From positions 137,565,806 to 137,629,805 of the forward strand of contig NC_091133.1 of assembly GCF_040183065.1 (NCBI RefSeq): a stretch of 64,000 bases of DNA. The letters run 5' to 3'. Shown here in pieces: positions 43,450 through 55,449 of the stretch. Position 1 is the stretch's first letter, and each line of letters opens with the position of its first letter. The stretch is from Periplaneta americana (taxonomy: Eukaryota > Arthropoda > Insecta > Blattodea > Blattidae). The translations under genes were made by a program, and so were the position numbers. The notes below the pieces were generated by a model. That model was not told where the DNA came from and did not search any database. It worked only from the letters and a program-made list of their open reading frames with translations.

Positions 43450-44776
43450 CAGGTAGGTGTACCACAGTTGGAGGGAGGGAAATGCCAGTTCTGGACAAGC
43501 TGCGATTTCTTCCAACTTAAAGGACAGTAACAACCATGGCGCATTGATTGTAACAGTGAACTGAGTAAATTATGGATTAAACATGACGTTTCATTAGTAC
43601 AATAGCCTAATTATTTTTTTAATTATATCATTATACAACCTAATTGCAATTATTCATTTGCAAGTACATTCTTTGCATACAGTATTTATAGGTTTATCAC
43701 TTATGAAATGAACTGTTTTTATTATAAACTTATAATAAATTAGACTTACAGTGTGGTCGAACCTTCTTGAACTGAATTTCAAACATGCTATGTAATTGAA
43801 AGAGTGAGCTGTCAAATAAATTTAAGGAGCCAATGCATACTGTCAGAAATCAAGAACCTTCTAAAATTATATTGTAGGTTGTTCTCTCTTTATTCCAAAA
43901 GTAGAAGGTGTCACACTGGCATTCACTTAATTTCACAATATACTGGAAATAAAAAAGTGACTCAAACTTCAATAATGCAGAAATCAACTCATTAAAGCAT
44001 GTAGCCTAATGAAAAATTAATGATAAAATAATAATAATATTTTTAATTGATTATTTTACGACGCTTTATCAACTGTGATGGGTACTTGGTATGATCAAAA
44101 CCAGTAGGTTCAATTTGTACAATTCAACAAATGCTGTGTGGAGTTGTTTTGATTTCAAATGTGTTGCCCGTTAATGAGGGTATTTTCCACGAAACTCTTC
44201 CATTGAATATAGGACTGTCAATTCATTTTTTAGACAGACTATATCAAACATTGTACTGTTTTCTACTTTACATTCAGCGCATTCAGGGTGGAATTAGGAA
44301 AATTTAATGAAACCTATATCGAGATGTAGGGTTTGGAGAGAGAATTCCAACACACCTAAGTTACAAATTCATATGATAAGAAATTTTTCCAAAAAATTAA
44401 TATTAAATTAATACTAACATTTCCTTTCTGGTCTAAGTACCAGCTGTAGCTTGTACTTCAACCACCAATGTACCATGCGCACGAGTCATTTTCTTCACTG
44501 CACAATATTCCTTGCATTATAGTTGAGCTTAGCCTACATTATTTTATTGATTCACACAAGTTTAAACACAGAACTTGGCATGTGTGAGAGCTGTGCGTAA
44601 AAATAAGTGAATAAATAAAACAACGTAGGCTAAACCTCTGACTCAGGTTCTTGCTATGTACATATATTATTCAGGCAGTACATCTCACTTGACGATATGT
44701 GTCAGAGGAAGAACAATTGTTTGTATGCATCCGAAGTCTGATTAGTGTAATATGCAGCTAAACTAAAGCAGACCGA
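43450..44776. other. Intergenic stretch, no gene recognised
   Basis: It includes a scrap of SINE tail at 44040-44075 (ATTATTTTACGACGCTTTAT). Otherwise nothing recognisable. Confidence 0.5.
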
Positions 44777-45184
44777 AGGTTGATCCTGATGTAAACAAAA
44801 GAAACTGTGTTCATCCGCAGACGAAGATGGTGATTGGTGCCTATTCGGTATTACTTGCAGCAAGTTTCGTCGAGAACTGACTCATTCTCAGGATGTGTAT
44901 TGTGTTGTGCAACAGACATTCATCTGATGAATGTCTGCTGATGGTCATAACTAAATTTTATTAATTATATCTACAATCCTTTCTAGGTTTTCCAATAACT
45001 ATTTGTATTCAACTTCCCGCCATAAATCACTTGCATGTAAACAAAAATGAAATATACATTTAAAAGGTTGTTTCTATTTCAGGACTATATTTCAAAGTGC
45101 ATTGCTACAGAGTCGTTCTGGGAATCAGTCTGCCAGTGACAAGCGAGCAGCAACATGTGCATATGTTTACATCAGGATCAACCT
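44777..45184. mobile_element. MITE of 408 bp with inverted ends
   Basis: The ends read inward GGTTGATCCTGATGTAAACA on both sides (44778-44797 and 45165-45183 reversed). The interior has no coding potential. No unambiguous target duplication was found. Confidence 0.75.
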
Positions 45185-45788
45185 AAGGCTGCCAATAGTA
45201 TAGTCGGCGATGATTGCAATGGAGGAGGAAAGGAACTGGCCACACTGCCCTGTTATCTACTGGCTTAGTTGCCTCATGAGTGATGTCTTATGGTGTCACT
45301 TATGAGGTTCAGACCTGTCTTTGGACAGTTGGCTAAACAACAACATAGGCTACTGTTATTCTGGTAATAAAAACATTACTGATCATTAAACTCAATGAAA
45401 CTAACAAAATAAAAAAAGCGGGAAATTTGTTTCTAAGACCTTATGCATATTAGTCTGATGGCTGATGAAGTATAAGCTGCAACTGGTGCATAGTCAAGAC
45501 ACCAAAAATGATAGTTTCAAAAAGTAATTTCAAGGAAAAATGACAGACTGTCTGTGCATATAATACATGCATATTGAAATCTTACTCTTCAAACCAGTTT
45601 AGTATGATTTTTATTAAAATACCACATTTCTCATCCCCATCTCCCTTTTTGTGGAACATACTTAATAAGAAACCACACTGCTGCTTCAATAACAATGACG
45701 ACAATGGTACAACAACAACAATGATGATGATAATAATAATAATGACAATTTTATTAATAAGAATGATAATTTTATTAATAAATAATAA

Positions 45789-45789
45789 A

Positions 45790-45833
<44 letters not shown>
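45789..45833. repeat. (ATT)n microsatellite
   Basis: About 15 perfect ATT units, preceded by imperfect AAT/GAT-rich sequence from 45720. Confidence 0.95.
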
Positions 45834-45836
<3 letters not shown>

Positions 45837-45910
45837 AGGCAAGATTACAGAAGCTAGTACAGAAACAAAAGACTTCAGCACATGAAAATTAAGTGGCAAA
45901 TAATCTACAG

Positions 45911-46176
45911 GCCTCTCTTTTTTTTTTAAGTAGGTTATTTTACGACGCTGTATCAACATCTCAGGTTATTTAGCGTCTGAATGATATGAAGGTGATAATG
46001 ACAGTGAAATGAGTCTGGGGTCCAGCACTGAAAGTTACCCAGCATTTGCTAATATTGGGTTGAGGGAAAACCCCGGAAAAAACCTCAACCAGGTAACTTG
46101 CCCCGACTGGGAATCGAACCCGGGCCACCTGGTTTCGCAGCCAGACGTGCTAGCCGTTACTCCACAGGTGTGGACG
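45911..46176 (-). mobile_element. tRNA-derived SINE (main family), best-preserved copy
   Basis: Minus strand: GTGGAGTAACGGCTAGCACG head, B box GGGTTCGATTCCCAG, body GGTTTTTTCCGGGGTTTTCC, tail GATGTTGATACAGCGTCGTA. The B box and head agree well with tRNA consensus, so this copy is a good reference for the family. Confidence 0.92.
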
Positions 46177-46206
46177 CCTCTCTCTTGTATTGAGACTATG
46201 ACAGTA

Positions 46207-46636
46207 CTTACTTACTTACTAGCTTTTAAGGAACCCGGAGGTTCATTGCCGCCCTCACATAAGCCCGCCATTGGTCCCTATACTGAGCAAGATTAATCAG
46301 TCTCTACCATCATATCCCACCTCCCTCAAATCCATTTTAATATTATCTTCCCATCTACGTCTCGGCCACCCTAAAGGTCGTTTCCTCCGGCCTCCCAACT
46401 AACACTCTACTTATATATATTTCTGGATTCGCCTATACGTGCTATATGCCCTGTCCATCTCAAACGTCTGGATTTTATGTTCCTAATCATGTCAGGTGAA
46501 GAATACAATGCGTGCAGGTCTGCGTTGTGTAACTTTCTCCATTCTCCTGTAACTTCATCTCTCTTAGCCCCAAATATTTTCCTTAGAACCTTATTCTCAA
46601 ACACCCTTAATCTCTGTTCCTCTCTCAAAGTGAGAG
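46207..46636 (-). mobile_element. 5'-truncated LINE with 15-bp target duplication
   Basis: The minus strand encodes QRLRVFENKVLRKIFGAKRD then EWRKLHNADLHALYSSPDMI and IKSRRLRWTGHIARIGESRN, the ORF2 tail of RTE-like LINEs, followed by a 3' UTR and an (AAGT)n-type tail at 46207-46218. GAGACTATGACAGTA flanks it exactly at 46192-46206 and 46637-46651. This exact duplication implies a younger insertion than the other LINE copies here. It is a different family from the one at 32.2-32.7 kb (different 3' UTR and tail). Confidence 0.92.
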
Positions 46637-46651
46637 GAGACTATGACAGTA

Positions 46652-46998
46652 ACAAAAATATTTCCACGGCACAAGTTTACTCACACATCCAAGAATGGTG
46701 AGGTAACTGTCTAATTTTGTTTCTCTGGTCAATATTCAGTACGGAAATATTAACTAATGTGGAGGTTGCTGAAAATTTTGTATATTGTAAAAAAAGTAAG
46801 CAAAATAAGCATCAAAATACAGTGAGAATTGAGTAAAATTGAAATTGAATGAAAGTGGGAAAATTGATTGGGTTTATTATTCTTCTACAATGTTTTACAC
46901 TTCGAGACCAAATAAATTTGTGACTTCATGTTATTCATGAAAGACTATGCAAAAGATATGTGAAGGGAAAAACAAATGTTCTTATTCCTGGACTTGTA
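46652..46998. other. Intergenic stretch, no gene recognised
   Basis: Nothing recognised between the LINE and the piggyBac element. Confidence 0.5.
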
Positions 46999-47002
46999 TT
47001 AA

Positions 47003-49467
47003 CCCTCAAGCAGGGGCACTGGTCAATAATGATACCACTCTTAATATATTTCGAATTTTTGACGCAGCAATGGTCAGGAAATGCGACACTATTCTCAAAT
47101 TTAATCCTAACAAGTATGTCAGTTGAGTTGTTGGCATTTCTGTGTTGATAGACAAGTAGTGTGTAACATTTAAAACAGAGACAACGCAAATGGATCAAAT
47201 CTGCACCGCGCTCTCAGTCAAGTGTCATGTAAACTAATAATTTTACTATATTTCAGGTTTCTGTGTGTGCGTATATAGTACATTATATTATATAAGTAGC
47301 CTATATATTATATATGTATCATATATTTTATATTGTATATGGCATAGTTTATATTGTATATTCTGCAATACATATTATAAATAATTTATTATTATAGGCC
47401 TATATATTATTTTATTCATATCCAAACACAGGCTTACAAATACTCAGCATCTGATTCTAAAGGCTGATGAAGAAATTCAGGCAGTGATGAATGAATTGTC
47501 AGATGACAATGACGATCCTCCTCCTGATGTAGATGAGAGGGAAATTATCAATAATGACAATGCAGATCACTATTCAGACTCTGAAATAGGATACACCGGC
47601 TCTTCTTACAATGAGGGTTTAGAGGATAATGAAAATTTTTATGTTGGGAGAGACAAAGTGGCGTAAGACTCCACACTCCACATCAAGCAAAACCAAAACG
47701 AAGAACATCATGAATATTTTTCCAGGACCAAAGGGGAATGCGTGGGTAGTAAGTAGTGAAATGAAGGCTTTTTCTTGCATCATGGATGATAATATAATTG
47801 AACATATAAATCGCTATACAAACCTGTTTATTGAAAGAAAACAAATTGATACTAACTTCACCAGAGATAGGAGATGTAGGGAAGTGTAAAGGAGTGAAAT
47901 ACTTGCTTTACTGTACGTGACAGGGACTAAGAAAGGAAGTCACACAAATGTGCTAGAACTCTGGTCATCTGATGAATCTGGCATACAAATTTTGAGAGCC
48001 TGTATGAATTATGACAGATTTTTGTAGATTTTCAGATTCATCAGATTCGATGACAAAAGCACGAGCTGATAAATTAGCTAACATTCATACAATACTTGAT
48101 TCATTCACAGAGACCTGCAAAACGTGTTACAATCCTGGCGAAATCATCAAAATTGATGAAGAATTGGAACAGCTTGGTGGCAGGTGTAATTTTATTCAAT
48201 ACATTCCCAACAAACCTGCTAAGTATGGGGTTAACATTTTTGCCCTATGTGACACTAAGACTTTCTTCACATCCAACATAGAGGTGTATTGTGGAGAAAC
48301 AACATGATGGACCATTTCATGCTTCTAACAAGCCGCTTGACATCGTAGAGACTGGTGCTGCCATTTGCTCATTCCAATAGGAACCTAACAACATACAATT
48401 GGTACACAAGCTATCCATTAGGTTTATCTCTATTGAAGGGCATGACAATTATAGGAACTGTGCGAAAAGATAAAAGGGAAATTCCATCTCAATTTCTGCC
48501 ACACAAAGATCGGGAGGTAGGTACAAGTATATTTGGCTATCATATGTTCCGAAAAGGAACAAATCAGTTCTACTATTGTCCACTATGCACGACCAAGGAG
48601 TGATTGACAATGAAATAAAAAACCTGAAGTAATTTTAGATTACAACACGACAAAGGGGGGGGGGGTGTGGATATTGTGGACCAGTTATGTATGACATACA
48701 CTGTTTCACATGTAACAAGAAAGTGGCCACTAGTGTTTTTTTATGCTTTACTAAATGTGGCAGGTATCAATGCTTATATTATTTTTAAGGCTAATTTGGA
48801 AAACAAGCCAGTTATTCGGAGAGAATTTTTTAAGAATTTAGTTCTTCAACTGATGAAACCCTTGCTCATTGAGAGATCAATGACTGTTTCCTTACTCTCA
48901 GACATCAAAGCATTTCTACAGTTGTACAAACCTCCAGAAGAAGAATTGCATCAGAATGTAGACGAACCTCCAATGAAGAAAAGGAGTAGGTGCATGCCTT
49001 GCAAGAATAAGTGGACGCAGATAAAATGCAACACTATCGAAAGGAAGGAAGCTAAGGTTCGTGTACTGCGAAAAACTGATAGGTTTAATCAAGCAAAAAA
49101 GCAACTCTTATTGATATGTACCAGTAATGTAGTAACTGTTACTGACAAATACACCACGAAATGTACAACAATTGATAATATTTGCAAATAAGTTTGTAAC
49201 TACTGTAGTGAGAATAAAAATACAATATAATAAACAGATAATAATTATTAAATTTTTTCTTTATCCTTTTCATTAAATCTATTGAAAATTGAACTAAATG
49301 ACTGAAGAACCTCAACAAAAGAGTAGAACACTAATAACATTATTTCGATAAGAAAAAAGTTAATAAGACATATTATTAAAAAAAGTTATACGTGAAATAA
49401 ATGAGTGGTATCAAATCTGCACCACATCCCTGCTCGTGCTACAGAAGTTGGCACCCTTGCTTGAGGG
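47003..49467 (+). mobile_element. piggyBac element, complete ends, inactive transposase
   Basis: It is flanked by TTAA on both sides (46999-47002 and 49468-49471), the piggyBac target site. Inverted ends begin CCCTCAAGCAGGGGCAC (left) and CCCTCAAGCAAGGGTGC (right, reversed). Inside them lies a second inverted pair, GATACCACTC (47031-47040) and GAGTGGTATC (49403-49412), like the internal repeats of other piggyBac elements. The transposase is in pieces on the + strand. Confidence 0.93.
47484..49191 (+). pseudogene. piggyBac transposase (PGBD-like), frameshifted
   Basis: The protein would excise and insert the element at TTAA. In order the sequence shows an acidic N-terminus (MMNELSDDNDDPPPDVDERE, 47484 on), the core start NVLELWSSDESGIQILRACM (about 47955-48010), IKIDEELEQLGGRCNFIQYI PNKPAKYGVNIFALCD (48150-48250, RNase-H-like strands with catalytic Asp residues), TSYPLGLSLL (48400), and GVDIVDQLCMTYTVSHVTRK (48665-48720, the segment with the paired Asp of the DDD catalytic set). 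Then comes WPLVFFYALLNVAGINAYII, and a C-terminal stretch with CMPCKNKW, lacking a clear full cysteine-rich domain. The frame changes at about 47660, 47890, 48300, 48340 and 48600-48665; the last coincides with a run of G at 48654-48664. The gene is dead. Confidence 0.88.
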
Positions 49468-49471
49468 TTAA

Positions 49472-49735
49472 AACTTCTCACAGTCACAGTATTAAATGTA
49501 TAATCTTCGTGCAAGATGATGAGTTCATACCGATTATAATACAGATTATGCCAATTCTAACACAATTATGTTTGTTGAAGTTAATAGGATGAATCACTAA
49601 ATAAACATATTCAATTTATGACAAATACAGTACTATGTTCAATATCTGACAAAGTAATCTTACTTTTGCTTCACCATTACAGTTTTGTACGATGTCAAAA
49701 ACTTATATAGAGATATTGAGGAAAATGAATGTTTT
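49472..49735. other. Stretch between piggyBac and LINE tail
   Basis: No gene was recognised. Confidence 0.5.
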
Positions 49736-49905
49736 TAACATTCATTTATTCATTCATTCAGTGTTCTGCCCAAGAACAGGTCTTTCACTGCAAACCCAGC
49801 TTCTCCAATCTTTCCTATTTTCTGCCTTCCTCTTTGTCTCCTCATATAATCCATATACATGTTTGCAGTCTTTCTTGGAAAAGATAAATGCAGTAGCTTT
49901 CTGCA
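49736..49905 (-). mobile_element. LINE 3' end fragment with (ATTC)n tail
   Basis: The (ATTC)n tract (49740-49760) followed by AGTGTTCTGCCCAAGAACAG, then TCTTTCACTGCAAACCCAGC, is the reverse complement of the 3' end of the LINE at 11.2-12.7 kb (AGCGAAAGATCTGCTCTTGG then GCAGGAACAT and GAATGAATGAAT). Only the 3' UTR is present. Confidence 0.75.
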
Positions 49906-50295
49906 CACCACTCTCTTTTTCACAACTTAAAAGATCTCGGAGAGCTCCAGCGTGGAAGTGGAAAGAGTGGATTTGACTAATTAGGCCCTCCGGACTTCAC
50001 CAAAATTCACCACAAGGGTTAAATATCAGTTCTATATCAGGGTTTTTGACCTGATCAGAGACTGGGAAATACAATTACCCTTTGCCCCTCTTTTTTAGCA
50101 TTATGAATTCAAAAATTTGTTTATGACATTTCCTCTTTCTTTATCTCTGAACAAATAAACAATTTAGAAGAATTATGTTCATAATTAGTATTTATTAATC
50201 AATATCACTATTTTTACTGAAAGAAACACATGTACACACAATGTCACAAAACAGGAATGTGCTGAAACATTCTAACAATTTTATTGCCTTTCCTT

Positions 50296-51008
50296 ATACA
50301 GGTGCGCAATGACTCACGTGATTTTAAAAACGTTATCATGGGTGACTGACTAGATTTATTCACCTTTATCACAGACGAACGCAAAGTATACATACAAGCA
50401 TTTAGTTTACAAGCAATTTAACTGAATGAACAGTCCTTATTTTGCGAAAATAACGTCCTGCAAATGACCACCATCCTTCTGTACGCAATTGGTAAGTCGT
50501 TTCCTAACATCACCCATTACTCTTTGCAGCATCTCCACAGGAATTCGTTCAATTTCTTCCCTAATTCGGTGTTTCAACTCCTGAATCGTGTGTGGTGCTG
50601 AGTACTAAAAACATGAGATTTCAAGTACTCCCAGAGAAAGAAGTCACAGGCTGAAAGATCGGGAGAGCTAGCCGGCCATCCGATATCCCCGTGTCTGGAG
50701 ATAATATGGTTAGAAAGAAATTCCTCACAGCTCAAAGTTACGAACCCAGGTCTTGATGGCATGAGATGATGGGAACAACATGATTGCAATGAATCCCGAA
50801 CTCTCTCCGAAATTCACTCTGAGCAATCACATAACTGTCGCTGTTTTTGTAAAATGCTTTTACAGCATAACCACGTTGCGCTCCTGACCACAACTCCATT
50901 GTAACTGAAATGCTTTACCAGATGGCGTCACCCTCATTCCCACCATTCAAGCCAAAGCAAAATAAGTGCTGCTGCAAAATCGTCCGATTCACTGCCACAC
51001 CTTGTATA
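50296..51008 (-). mobile_element. Internally deleted Tc1/mariner-like element
   Basis: The ends are imperfectly inverted: TATACAGGTGCGCAATGA on the left, and TATACAAGGTGTGGCAGTGA when the right end is reversed, each with TA at its edge. It encloses the two ends of a transposase gene (50438-50899, minus) with the middle missing. Confidence 0.78.
50438..50899 (-). pseudogene. Tc1/mariner-like transposase lacking its catalytic centre
   Basis: It starts MELWSGAQRGYAVKAFYKNS at 50899 (minus), an N-terminal DNA-binding segment (SEFRREFG...HAIKTWVRNFE in two frames). It jumps directly to ISRHGDIGWPASSPDLSACD and FFLWEYLKSHVF (about 50720-50610), then EEIERIPVEMLQRVMGDVRK RLTNC and stops at 50438. 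The last part contains the third catalytic acidic residue region (SPDLSACDFFLW). The first two catalytic Asp residues and about 200 codons between are deleted. A one-base shift lies near 50585. Confidence 0.85.
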
Positions 51009-51680
51009 AGTAACAAGACTGAACTCAACTGTAAAAACCATCCATTACAAAATGTGTGCTATAACATAAACGGAAAACTTCAGACAATATTTTAACTGAT
51101 AAGAAGATTACACAAATTGTTCAACACAAACAGATATGCGGCTCTTCATTCACCAATATTTTAAATAATATTACACTTTATCCACAACTTATGATATTTT
51201 TATTCACGTCTTCAACAATTTCCAAAAACGACAAAACTCTATTTTATTATTATTGAGAACACTGTAACCACTACACTACTTCCCTGTCAGTAACTAACAA
51301 TAAGTTACAGTCTAAATCTGGTAGTACTGTAAGTAGAACATTAATAAAAACAAACCATAATAATAATAACTTCTCACGAAGAAAGGGACACATCTGCCTG
51401 ACAGACAGTGACCATTCAGATTCAGATTACAAACATACAAGAATTTAATTTAATTAACATGAACACTACTAATTTGGAAACTAATATTACCAACTATAAA
51501 ACCGCTATAAAATTTTGATACAATCACATTAATATGTAGAATACAAATGAATTTAGTATAAGTATAGAACTGAATTGTTACTATGTGTAACACACTATCA
51601 AATAAACAATACAACATTACAAGGCTACTTAATTTCATATAAGAACATAATGTTATAAGTGGACTTCCTTCTCTTTTTTC
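51009..51680. other. Intergenic stretch, no gene recognised
   Basis: AT-rich with short frames only. No element ends were identified. Confidence 0.5.
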
Positions 51681-51684
51681 TTTC

Positions 51685-51870
51685 AAGCTGGTTATTTAAC
51701 AATACTGTATCAACTACTAGGTCATTTAGCGTCACTGGAATTCATAATAGCAAGATAGTATTTTGCAAGACAAGGCCTAGGATTCGTCAAAGATTATCTG
51801 ACATTCTCCTTAGAGAAAACCCAATCAGGTAAGTGGACAAACATGCCTACTGCCTGAGCTATGTCATCTT
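51685..51870 (-). mobile_element. Diverged tRNA-derived SINE
   Basis: Read on the minus strand it shows GGCAGTAGGCATGTTTGTCC in the head and TGACGCTAAATGACCTAGTA in the tail, which matches the tail of the other SINEs. The body is eroded and no clean B box survives. Confidence 0.6.
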
Positions 51871-52019
51871 GTATTTAACATGAATTAGGAAGAGGTCTTG
51901 GAATTCTGAGAGCTGAATGGGAAGCCAGTATTCAACACTATAACATGTGTAGGCGACTGACGTGAGATATCTAGAAGAGGAAAAGAAAAATCTCTCACGC
52001 ATCCTCTGAATACATCAAT

Positions 52020-52578
52020 GCCATCAAGATGTCTTGCAACGTCACCACAGTGAGATGTCTCTGGCAGAACCTTCAGTACTACCCGTTGTCGCCATCCCAG
52101 CTGCAGCGAGACAAACACTTGGCCACACACTGGGATTTTGAAAGAAGGGGGAGTTACTGCGTAACAACAGACACCATCATGCCCGTACAACAATTGCCAC
52201 CTGCTAAGAAACAGAGGATGGGAAGTACATGAGGAGATTCATTGTGTGTCTGAAGATGATTCTCATAGAAGAGTGGATATAATTGCCATCAATAGAAGAA
52301 CCTAGAAAGCAATGGTCTTAGATCCTACAATTTGCTTTGAGCGAGACACGAATCAGGCACTGCAGATAAATGATGACAAGCGAACTAAATATGTACCTTG
52401 CCTTCCTTACCTCAGTGAAAAATATGGCATTTCACTTTACAACTGGGATGTTACAGGCTTACTATTTGGAGCAAGGAGTTGTTTACCAAAGTTTACATGT
52501 AATATCCTTAAATCTTTTAAAATTCCCTTTTATGAGGTTCAGAAGATTGTGATGGAAATTTTGAAGGTCTCTCTTTAA
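52020..52578 (+). pseudogene. R2-like LINE C-terminus (restriction-like endonuclease region)
   Basis: The + strand reads EEIHCVSEDDSHRRVDIIAI then NRRT, a stop and KAMVLDPTICFERDTNQALQ (about 52232-52370), followed by YVPCLPYLSEKYGI and VTGLLFGARSCLPKF. The pattern (W.VH.EVHCVSDDGSNRRADIIAI..LDPTIRFE) is the C-terminal endonuclease domain of R2-type non-LTR elements, with its conserved VDI and LDPT motifs. One stop lies between them. The reverse transcriptase is absent; upstream sequence from about 52020 is probably the linker. Confidence 0.72.
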
Positions 52579-52599
52579 ATTCTATACTATCATTTATAT

Positions 52600-53033
52600 G
52601 TTAACACATAATTTTTTTGTTTTAATGTACAAATCGAATAATTATTTGACAAGAAGGTGTACGATCATCCTCTCCTCCTCTACTACTTCTTATAGTGGCT
52701 GTTACTCGCCAGGTGGATGGTACATTGGAAGATTAGATGTGCGCAGTGGAAGACTTTTAGAAATAAATAGTGTGAATTTGTATAACAGATATAATTAACA
52801 ATAACAGATAACAATATACATGAATGATAAATGAAATAACACATTTAAGTATGAAATTAAATGAATGTGAATATAACAAGTTAATCTGAATAAGTACCAA
52901 AGCAATGACTGAATCGTGGAGAGTTTAAGTACACTGGGCAAACATACTTATGAGTCGTAATACAATCTAATACGCCCATCTCTCAATAATCAATTACTGA
53001 CCCATTAATCATTTAGTCATTAAAACATTCTCT

Positions 53034-53035
<2 letters not shown>
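52600..53035. other. Intergenic stretch, no gene recognised
   Basis: Nothing recognised before the TA microsatellite. Confidence 0.5.

Positions 53036-53037
<2 letters not shown>

Positions 53038-53090
<53 letters not shown>
53038..53090. repeat. (TA)n microsatellite
   Basis: About 26 uninterrupted TA units. Confidence 0.97.
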
Positions 53091-53091
<1 letters not shown>

Positions 53092-53965
53092 CTTGATATA
53101 AACCTCAACATGAACGCCCAGTCAGTACACTAACTCATAACACTCATAACACATGGCCCATTCAATTATAGATAACATAACATCTGATTAACCAAACTCA
53201 ACATACACATGAACTCAGTATAACACAAAGAATTTACCCAGTACGAACTGTCACATGACTGATCACTATATAAATTACCAATTCCACATCCGTCTCACAT
53301 AAACTGTGCAGATAGCACTAACAACAATCTCTGTACTTTACAATAAAACAATGCCCACGAAAGAGAGAGAGATACGATATGTGATAAGTAACCGACAATA
53401 ATTTCAAATACCAATGATCATTTGAATAGCAACGGAAAGTCAATGCACTCAATTCCAGAATACCGGCGTGGAAACCAATAATAATCAAAATGGAGTAGGA
53501 AATACTAGAATAGATAAATGAGGCCCATACTATTATACTTCATTACAGCGTCAAATACGATGCAACCCAAAAGATCGTAATCACTACGCTATTACCCAAA
53601 CCGTCTTGGAACATCAAAACCTCGCATATCAAATTATATTTCCTCACATAATCCCCTAATACAATACAACCTCCAATATCACAATACATCACTTCACGTA
53701 ATCGCAATTACTTAACCCAAGACGTATCATCACCGAGTGATTTCCAATACATGATCCTGCACAATATCTCAAACACATATAACCAAAAATGAGAATATCA
53801 CAACCCAAAGTTGCCTACTCCAATAATTACACACCTGATACAACTTAATGCCGCGCTAAATCCCAAAATATATTCATTTCAAACAAGGTTCCATAAAGTC
53901 CGTAAATACTCAAGTGAAATATAATGACACACTATTCTCGAACAATCTACCAGGATGAACTTAAG
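53091..53965. other. A+C-skewed stretch without coding signature
   Basis: The + strand is persistently rich in A and C and poor in G and has no recognised frame on either strand. It may be the untranslated part of an element not recognised. Confidence 0.45.
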
Positions 53966-54051
53966 TTACCAAAGTAGAATACAGTTCGAGCTCCACTTCC
54001 CGAGTGCATGTCGATTGCCTAAAAGAAACTGTCGATATGGGCTCCGACTTC

Positions 54052-54118
54052 TGAGTGATGTTACCCCTACGGCCTCCGGCTGCTGAGTGATGTTATCCCT
54101 ACGGCCTCTGGCTCCTGA
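54052..54118. repeat. Two to three copies of a 32-bp tandem repeat
   Basis: CTGAGTGATGTTACCCCTAC then GGCCTCCGGCTG is followed by a copy with two changes and the start of a third (CTGAGTGAAGTAAC). Confidence 0.85.
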
Positions 54119-54569
54119 GTGAAGTAACATATGACTGCCCGTAACCAAGCAAACTCACTTTCCCTCTCTCCTCGTCTGACGTAATCAACCGGCCCACAGT
54201 ATAATTTGGATAAGAAAATGAAGGGATTCATAGCGCTATCTATAATATGACGTCTGAGAGCACTCTGTCGGACGAAGTGACGTACTAGATGAACAGCTAC
54301 GATGTCGGGCACGGCTCATATTTTACTCGTCTCATTTCCCTTTATCTTTATATGTTTGTTAATTCCAGATCCCAGTGGTCAATCTCACTTGAGGACGGAC
54401 GATTTTAAATAAATCTTAGTAGTATGAAATTTATCTGGTAGAAAATATAATGGCTCTACCTCTCATCTCCTTTCTTGCAAATTGTCATTCTGTCTTGGAT
54501 TGATTGTAGTCATTTATAGATTGTTCAGGAACACTCGGAATGTCAGGCTTTGTTGATTTTTCTACTAGA

Positions 54570-54995
54570 AGAAATGCAGGTTGAAGTCTTTCATAGGCAC
54601 AATATCTAAAAGTTCCTCCTCTACTTTCAGAGCATTACTCGTATCCCTAACAAAGATTGCAAGTATATCAGTACTCTCATCAATACTTAATGAGAAAGCA
54701 ACAAAATTTTGTGTCAAATCACGAAGTTGATTCAAATACTGTCTGCAAATTCTTGCACATGCTGCACTATGGTAGATGAGGATAAACTTACTGACTGTAG
54801 TCCTCTACTTCTGGGATTAATTTCTCAGCTGCATCAATTCAAAAGCCTCCTCTCCTTCGGTGAATGAACGCATGTTTAGTTAACAATCCAGCGTACACTT
54901 TTATGCTCATTGTATGACTTAATATATGCAAGTATAGGTAACACCATTTCCCTGCTATCACTTCTCAATGCTTTACCTTGTTTGCGCTTACTTTC
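54570..54995 (-). pseudogene. hAT transposase fragment (GTF2IRD2/ZBED5-like)
   Basis: The minus strand reads LSSSTIVQHVQEFADSI (about 54800-54745) and, in the next frame, FVAFSLSIDESTDILAIFVR then VEEELLDIVPMK (about 54715-54600). The FSLSIDESTD motif begins the catalytic domain of a vertebrate-type Charlie/GTF2IRD2-like hAT transposase and carries the first catalytic Asp. Upstream, MESKRKQGKALRSDSREMVL lies where the segment before the DESTD domain is expected. It is fragmentary and frameshifted, and different from the other hAT families here. Confidence 0.75.
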
Positions 54996-55009
54996 CATTG
55001 CACTTGTCA

Positions 55010-55170
55010 CACTTGTAAAATCACTTGCTGACAACACAGCTTTACACTGTACTGACCTAGGATGACTCCTGGGGGGGTTCGATACCCAGCCCTGGAATGA
55101 TTTTTCCCTTAAAATTATTCAAATCAGCTTGACAGGGAGCTATACCTGAAAGCCAGATTTGCATAATACA
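55010..55170 (+). mobile_element. tRNA-derived SINE, second family, copy 1
   Basis: B box GGTTCGATACCCAGC (55077-55091), then GGAATGATTTTTCCCTT and AAATTATTCAAATCAGCTTG, ending GCCAGATTTGCA. The head is worn. Copy 2 follows 145 bp later. Confidence 0.75.
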
Positions 55171-55299
55171 CGTTACTGTTCATTAACAGAAACCACAATT
55201 CAAGTCATACAGAGTTTGTGTGCACTCAATGTTGGATCTTTAATGGTTTGTCAGCCCATTTTGAGATAGGATATACAGGGAATTCAGTCAGATGTCTGG

Positions 55300-55440
55300 T
55301 AGAGTTGCTGGCTAGCTCAGCTGGTACATTCAGCCAAACATCCCAGGTTCGATACCTGGCCTCGGAACAATTTTTCCCTTGAAATTATTCAAATCAACTT
55401 CACAGGGAGTTATATATCTGAAAGCTAGATTTGCACTTTT
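55300..55440 (+). mobile_element. tRNA-derived SINE, second family, copy 2
   Basis: A clear A box (GGCTAGCTCAGCTGGTACAT, about 55311-55330) and B box (GGTTCGATACC, 55347-55357) are followed by the same body as copy 1 (AATTTTTCCCTTGAAATTAT). Its unrelated body distinguishes it from the main SINE family. Confidence 0.85.
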
Positions 55441-55449
55441 ACTGCAATT

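Noticed and set aside
48652..48668. Run of G as a quadruplex or regulatory site
   Set aside because: It is a single homopolymer at a frameshift in a dead transposase; slippage is the simpler reading.
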